Positions 5,839 to 9,088 of a stretch of DNA of 9,088 nt are shown piece by piece; the stretch's first letter is position 1, and each line of letters starts with the position of its first letter. The position numbers and the translations under genes were made by a program. Where the stretch lies: NCBI GenBank assembly GCA_017483405.1, contig JAFUWP010000465.1:1-9088 (forward strand), read 5' to 3'. The notes beneath the pieces were generated by a model. That model had not been told where the DNA came from. It saw nothing but the letters and a program-made list of their open reading frames with translations, and did no database searches. The stretch is from Oscillospiraceae bacterium. GTDB lineage: Bacteria; Bacillota; Clostridia; Oscillospirales; Ruminococcaceae.

Positions 5839-6615
5839 ATGTTTGTCATTTCACAATTATGGGTCAGACTGCTGGGAACGATATTGTTCTCAGCAGGATT
5901 GGTCTTTTTTGCCTGTCCGTTTCTGGTTGGCATCCGTCATGCCGGATGCATTTTCGGTACGGTGATTTCCGTGATGGGGATTGTGTTTTTCGCACTGAAT
6001 CCGGCAGTTTCCGGCATCTTACAGAAAATCTGGGAAAACGGATTCGGGCATTTTGTGCTGTGCATCCTGATGGGGATACTCGGTTTCGGGGCGGTGCTGG
6101 GAATCGTCATGAGCGTTTTCATGATAATTTCGGCGAATCACAAGCCGAAATCAGAAAATACAGTTGTCATCCTCGGATGCAAAGTCCGTGACGGCGCACC
6201 GAGCCTGATGCTTCAGAAACGGCTTGATGCCGCGCTGAATTATCTGAATCAGCATCCGGATGTGCCTGTTATCGTCTGCGGCGGTCAGGGAGAGGATGAA
6301 AGCATTACCGAGGCGCAGTGCATGACGGAATATCTTACCGCCCACGGCCTTGCGGAATCCAGAATCTATCGTGATGATACTTCCACTTCCACGCTCGAAA
6401 ACCTACAGAATGCAAAGGCCATCATCACGGAACAGGACTGGCTGCCGGAAATCACGATTGTAACGGATGGTTATCATCAGTTCCGTGCGGCGAATATCGC
6501 GAAAAGCATCGGCCTTTCTGCGGATGCGGTATCAGCAGGGACATCATGGTATTTAGTGCCGTCCTACTGGGTGCGCGAATGGCTGGGAATCTGTTATCAG
6601 TTTGTGTTCGGATAA
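5839..6615 (+). CDS. YdcF/SanA-like DUF218 membrane protein
   Basis: A membrane protein of 258 residues from the chosen start. Three hydrophobic segments lie at about 8-30, 35-57 and 70-98. They are followed by a DUF218 domain (about 108-240): VVILGCKVRDGAPSLML with RLDAA, VCGGQGEDESITEAQCM, the acidic/Ser-Thr block DDTSTSTLEN and VTDGYHQFRA. It ends in VPSYWVREW. Relatives such as SanA and ElyC have been linked to cell-envelope integrity, but the family reaction is not established. An ATG at 5824 would add five residues. I prefer 5839 because GAGGAA (5826-5831) stands seven bases before it, whereas no Shine-Dalgarno sequence precedes 5824. It follows the malic enzyme stop by 17 bases and is probably co-transcribed, although a functional link is not obvious. 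Confidence 0.9.
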   Translation: MFVISQLWVRLLGTILFSAGLVFFACPFLVGIRHAGCIFGTVISVMGIVFFALNPAVSGILQKIWENGFGHFVLCILMGILGFGAVLGIVMSVFMIISANHKPKSENTVVILGCKVRDGAPSLMLQKRLDAALNYLNQHPDVPVIVCGGQGEDESITEAQCMTEYLTAHGLAESRIYRDDTSTSTLENLQNAKAIITEQDWLPEITIVTDGYHQFRAANIAKSIGLSADAVSAGTSWYLVPSYWVREWLGICYQFVFG

Positions 6616-6657
6616 TTCCGGACACAAGCTGTTTTCACGAGTCAGCAGGTGCTTACT

Positions 6658-7272
6658 ATGAAGATTTTATTTATCGCCGATGAAGAAAGCAAATATCTAT
6701 GGGATTTCTATGAAACATCCAAACTCGAAAATCTGGATTTAATCATCTCCTGCGGAGACTTGAAACCCGAATATCTGGAATTTCTTGTCACGATGGCGCA
6801 TTGTCCGTTATTGTATATTCACGGCAATCACGACACAAAATATCTACAGAATCCGCCGGAAGGATGTATCTGCATTGATGATGCACTTTTCACTTATCAG
6901 GGCGTACGGATTCTGGGGCTTGGCGGTTCTATGAAGTATAACAATCAGGAACTTCCCTTTCAGTGTACTGAAAAACAGATGCAGAAACGCATCCGGAAAC
7001 GCTGGCTTGATTTGCATCGCACGCACGGATTTGATATTCTGGTAACACATGCCCCTGCAAAAGGACTCAACGACCTTCCGGATTTGCCGCATCAGGGATT
7101 TGCCTGCTTCTGTGATTTGCTGGAAAAATATCATCCTGCATTATTCTGTCACGGGCATGTACACCTGAATTATGGCTCTGTTCCGCGGTTTGATAACTAT
7201 CATGATACCGTTGTCCTGAACGCTTATGAACGCTGTATTTACGATTTTCGTCAGAATATACAAAAATCATGA
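6658..7272 (+). CDS. Small calcineurin-like metallophosphoesterase
   Basis: A 204-residue cytoplasmic protein of the calcineurin-like phosphoesterase superfamily, which uses a two-metal centre to hydrolyse phosphoesters. Motifs in order are: an altered first motif IADEES (Asp8, with Glu10 where the DxH histidine normally is), SCGDLKPEYL (Gly33-Asp34), HGNHD (Asn57-His58-Asp59), VTHAP (His131) and CHGHVH (His167, His169). All other metal and catalytic positions are present, so it is probably active; the substrate is unknown. The start is ATG 6658, preceded by AGGTG at 6647-6651 with six bases between. A GTG at 6649 in the same frame would add three residues but overlaps that ribosome binding site. 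It lies 42 bases after the DUF218 gene on the same strand without a clear terminator in between. Confidence 0.9.
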   Translation: MKILFIADEESKYLWDFYETSKLENLDLIISCGDLKPEYLEFLVTMAHCPLLYIHGNHDTKYLQNPPEGCICIDDALFTYQGVRILGLGGSMKYNNQELPFQCTEKQMQKRIRKRWLDLHRTHGFDILVTHAPAKGLNDLPDLPHQGFACFCDLLEKYHPALFCHGHVHLNYGSVPRFDNYHDTVVLNAYERCIYDFRQNIQKS

Positions 7273-7290
7273 TGAATTTTGGGTAAAATT

Positions 7291-7312
7291 GTTTGACAAA
7301 AATTTATCAAAC
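7291..7312. promoter_or_regulatory. 22-bp near-perfect dyad upstream of adhE, candidate operator (Rex-like)
   Basis: Arms GTTTGACAAA (7291-7300) and TTTATCAAAC (7303-7312) are inverted repeats with a single mismatch around a 2-base centre. The dyad ends three bases before the adhE -35 box. Aligned to the clostridial Rex pattern TTGTTAA-n4-TTAACAA over 7293-7310, 11 of 14 specified positions agree, better in the right half. Rex control of adhE is established in several Firmicutes. The three mismatches mean another regulator is possible. Confidence 0.5.
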
Positions 7313-7315
7313 CCA

Positions 7316-7344
7316 TTGACAGAAAAATAACAATGTGGTAAAAT
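7316..7344 (+). promoter_or_regulatory. adhE: Strong promoter of adhE
   Basis: TTGACA (7316-7321) and TAAAAT (7339-7344) are 17 bases apart, with TGG just before the -10 giving an extended -10. The predicted transcript begins near 7351, leaving a leader of about 80 bases. A second TTGACA at 7293-7298 has no -10 at the proper distance and belongs to the upstream dyad. Confidence 0.85.
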
Positions 7345-7349
7345 AAAAC

Positions 7350-7371
7350 TGTAGAGAAAAGATTTCTTACA
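7350..7371 (+). other. Stem-loop at the predicted 5' end of the adhE mRNA
   Basis: TGTAGAGAAA (7350-7359) and TTTCTTACA (7363-7371) pair over nine positions with one bulged G and a 3-base loop. It coincides with the predicted transcription start, so it could be a 5' mRNA-stabilising hairpin or a second operator overlapping +1. The stem is AU-rich and the tight loop makes stability uncertain. Confidence 0.4.
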
Positions 7372-7397
7372 ACAAAACCGATTATCAAAAATTGTGT

Positions 7398-7412
7398 TGA
7401 AAAATATTTTCA
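7398..7412 (+). repeat. Short dyad just upstream of the adhE ribosome binding site
   Basis: Perfect 6-bp arms TGAAAA (7398-7403) and TTTTCA (7407-7412) flank a 3-base centre and end four bases before GGAG (7417-7420). It could affect translation or bind a regulator, but an AT-rich dyad of this size can also occur by chance. Confidence 0.3.
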
Positions 7413-7430
7413 GAATGGAGAGATTGATAC

Positions 7431-9088
7431 ATGACTAATGAAATGCTGGTAGACAGCGTAGAAACACTGGAAGCCAAAATTCAGAGCGTCCGTGCCGCAC
7501 AGGAAAAATATGCTACCTATACTCAGGAGCAAGTAGACAAGATTTTCAAGGCTGCTGCACTCGCTGCCAATCATGCCAGAATTCCGCTCGCTAAAATGGC
7601 TGTGGAAGAAACAGGCATGGGCATCATGGAAGATAAAGTTATCAAGAATAACTATGCCGCTGAACACATCTATAACGCCTATAAAAATACAAAAACCTGC
7701 GGCGTTATCGAAAAAGATGACGCGTTCGGCGTGACAAAAGTCGCTGAACCTATCGGCCTGATTGCCGCTGTTATCCCGACAACCAACCCGACTTCTACTG
7801 CGATTTTCAAGTCCCTGCTGGCTCTGAAAACCAGAAATGCAATCATCTTTTCTCCGCATCCGAGAGCTAAGAAATCCACTATCGAAGCCGCCAGAATCGT
7901 TCTGGATGCCGCTGTCAAGGCAGGTGCTCCGGAAGGCATCATCGGCTGGATTGATGTCCCCTCTCTTGAACTGACTAACACCATCATGAAAGAGGCTGAT
8001 ATTATTCTGGCTACCGGCGGCCCTGGTATGGTAAAAGCCGCTTATTCTTCCGGTACTCCGGCTCTGGGCGTTGGTGCTGGTAATGCATCCGCTGTTATCG
8101 ATAATTCTGCCGATATTCTGAATGCAGTGAACTCTATCATTCACTCCAAGACTTTCGATAACGGTATGATTTGCGCAACAGAACAGACCATTATCGCGCA
8201 TAAGGATGTTTATGATGCTGTCAAGGCGGAACTCCTCAAGAGAGGCGCATACTTCCTGAACGAAGACGAAAAGAACAAGCTCAGAAGCACCATGCTCATC
8301 AACGGCGCACTGAATGCTAAGATTGTAGGTCAGAGACCTTACAAGATTGCAGAACTCGCAGGCTTTACGATTCCGGAAGAAGTCAAAGTCATCGTTGGTG
8401 AAGCCGAAGATACCAGCGTAGATGAAGCATTCGCTCATGAAAAGCTGACAACCATCCTCGGCATGTACAAGGCCGAAAACTTTGAAGATGCTATGGACAA
8501 GGCTGAACAGCTCCTCTTTAATGCCGGCGGTCTGGGTCATACTTCCTCCCTGTGGATTGATAATACCAGCGCAGAAGGCAGAAAGAAACTCGATGTCTTC
8601 GCTGACAGAATGAAAACCTGCCGTATTCTGGTAAATACACCTTCTTCTCTGGGCGGTATCGGTGACCTGTATAACTTCAAGTTTGCGCCTTCCCTCACAC
8701 TGGGATGCGGTTCTTGGGGCGGTAACTCCGTATCTGAAAATGTTGGTGTGAAGCATCTGCTCAACATCAAGACAGTTGCTGAACGCCGTGAAAATATGCT
8801 CTGGTTCAGAACACCTCAGAAAGTTTACTTCAAGAAGGGCTGTCTGCCGGTTGCTCTGGATGAACTCAAGAACGTCATGGGCAAAAAGCGCGCATTCCTC
8901 GTAACTGACGAATTCTTATACAAGAACGGCTTTACAAAATGCATCACTGACAAGCTCGATGAAATGGGTATCGCTTATACCGTATTCGCAGACGTTCAGC
9001 CTGACCCGACTCTTGCATCCGCTCAGAAGGGCGCAGATGCGATGCGCAAGTTCGAGCCTGACTGCATTATCGCACTCGGCGGCGGTTC
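7431..9088 (+). CDS. adhE: Bifunctional aldehyde-alcohol dehydrogenase AdhE (3' partial)
   Basis: The frame is open from ATG 7431 to the window edge, giving 552 complete codons of a protein normally about 870 residues long. AdhE reduces acetyl-CoA to acetaldehyde and then ethanol with two NADH, in the cytoplasm, usually as helical spirosomes. The N-terminal acylating aldehyde dehydrogenase domain shows AEPIGLIAAVIPTTNPTSTAI, FSPHPRAKKST, LATGGPGMVKAAYSSGTPALGVGAGN, and catalytic Cys248 in DNGMICATEQ. The domain is completed by NTPSSLGGIGD and LTLGCGSWGGNS. The linker (IKTVAERRENMLWFRTPQKVYFKKG) leads into the iron-dependent alcohol dehydrogenase domain, which breaks off in CIIALGGGS, just before the metal-binding histidines. 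The start has GGAG (7417-7420) ten bases upstream. Codon choice looks biased, consistent with high expression. Regulation by a dyad upstream of the promoter is likely. Confidence 0.97.
   Translation, partial: MTNEMLVDSVETLEAKIQSVRAAQEKYATYTQEQVDKIFKAAALAANHARIPLAKMAVEETGMGIMEDKVIKNNYAAEHIYNAYKNTKTCGVIEKDDAFGVTKVAEPIGLIAAVIPTTNPTSTAIFKSLLALKTRNAIIFSPHPRAKKSTIEAARIVLDAAVKAGAPEGIIGWIDVPSLELTNTIMKEADIILATGGPGMVKAAYSSGTPALGVGAGNASAVIDNSADILNAVNSIIHSKTFDNGMICATEQTIIAHKDVYDAVKAELLKRGAYFLNEDEKNKLRSTMLINGALNAKIVGQRPYKIAELAGFTIPEEVKVIVGEAEDTSVDEAFAHEKLTTILGMYKAENFEDAMDKAEQLLFNAGGLGHTSSLWIDNTSAEGRKKLDVFADRMKTCRILVNTPSSLGGIGDLYNFKFAPSLTLGCGSWGGNSVSENVGVKHLLNIKTVAERRENMLWFRTPQKVYFKKGCLPVALDELKNVMGKKRAFLVTDEFLYKNGFTKCITDKLDEMGIAYTVFADVQPDPTLASAQKGADAMRKFEPDCIIALGGG

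Noticed and set aside
7261..7290. AT-rich inverted repeats after the metallophosphoesterase gene (CAAAAATCA/TGAATTTTG and AATTTT/AAAATT) as a terminator
   Set aside because: The stems are almost all A-T and no T-tract follows either of them, so a Rho-independent terminator is not supported.
7293..7298. A first TTGACA as a second adhE promoter
   Set aside because: Seventeen bases downstream lies the second TTGACA, not a -10 box. The hexamer is part of the left arm of the dyad.
7410..8756. A 448-codon open frame on the minus strand opposite adhE
   Set aside because: The plus strand is unmistakably adhE with all motifs in frame. The antisense frame shows no recognisable domain and is explained by codon bias of a strongly expressed gene.
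1..9088. Frequent TCCGGA/CCGG words across genes and in the first terminator, as a possible uptake or signal sequence
   Set aside because: They are mostly inside coding sequence in varying frames and fit the codon habits of this genome. No fixed longer context or spacing was seen; a genome-wide count against a codon-shuffled model would be needed.

Overview
The window looks like chromosomal DNA of a plant-fibre-degrading, anaerobic Firmicute, most likely a Ruminococcus-like member of the Oscillospiraceae. This rests on four things visible in the sequence: a GH9 cellulase tail, a secreted CAP protein ending in a type I dockerin (a cellulosome-type module), a fermentative bifunctional AdhE, and clostridial-type small proteins (TSCPD, UPF0210/UPF0237). 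Strong AGGAGG-like ribosome binding sites and sigma-A-type promoters fit. No rRNA, tRNA, CRISPR or insertion sequence was seen, and no gene-free stretch exceeds 300 bases.

Layout. (1) 1-527: C-terminal part of a GH9 endoglucanase that ends in an acidic linker and a single membrane anchor, followed by a hairpin terminator. (2) 624-1906: a compact peroxide-defence operon, with a consensus promoter overlaid by two adjacent 15-bp OhrR-like dyads, then a thioredoxin-type glutathione peroxidase, a small four-cysteine TSCPD protein and an OhrR-type MarR repressor. A terminator shared with the convergent genes closes it. (3) 1923-3613, minus strand: the UPF0237 ACT-domain protein and the UPF0210 (DUF711/'PFL family') protein, transcribed in that order from an extended -10 promoter. 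(4) 3698-4575: a divergent, well-formed promoter and a secreted CAP-dockerin protein. (5) 4631-7272: malic enzyme, a DUF218/YdcF-like membrane protein and a small metallophosphoesterase, closely spaced on the plus strand. (6) 7291-9088: a strong regulated promoter and the first ~553 codons of adhE, cut by the window edge.

How the genes relate. The operon gpx-tscpd-ohrR is probably autoregulated: organic peroxide would oxidise OhrR, release the tandem operators and induce the peroxidase together with the unknown TSCPD protein. The repressor has a second cysteine placed as in two-cysteine OhrR proteins. Malic enzyme and AdhE both belong to fermentative carbon and redox metabolism, and the adhE promoter carries a 22-bp near-perfect dyad that partly matches a Rex (NADH-sensing) site. 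The GH9 anchor and the CAP dockerin represent two different ways of holding secreted proteins at the cell surface.

No wholly new multi-gene system is evident. The most interesting points are the OhrR-controlled GPx/TSCPD operon, the membrane-anchored GH9 enzyme, the CAP-dockerin protein, the metallophosphoesterase with a changed metal motif, and the layered dyads around the adhE promoter. All identifications come from reading motifs by eye; no database search was run.
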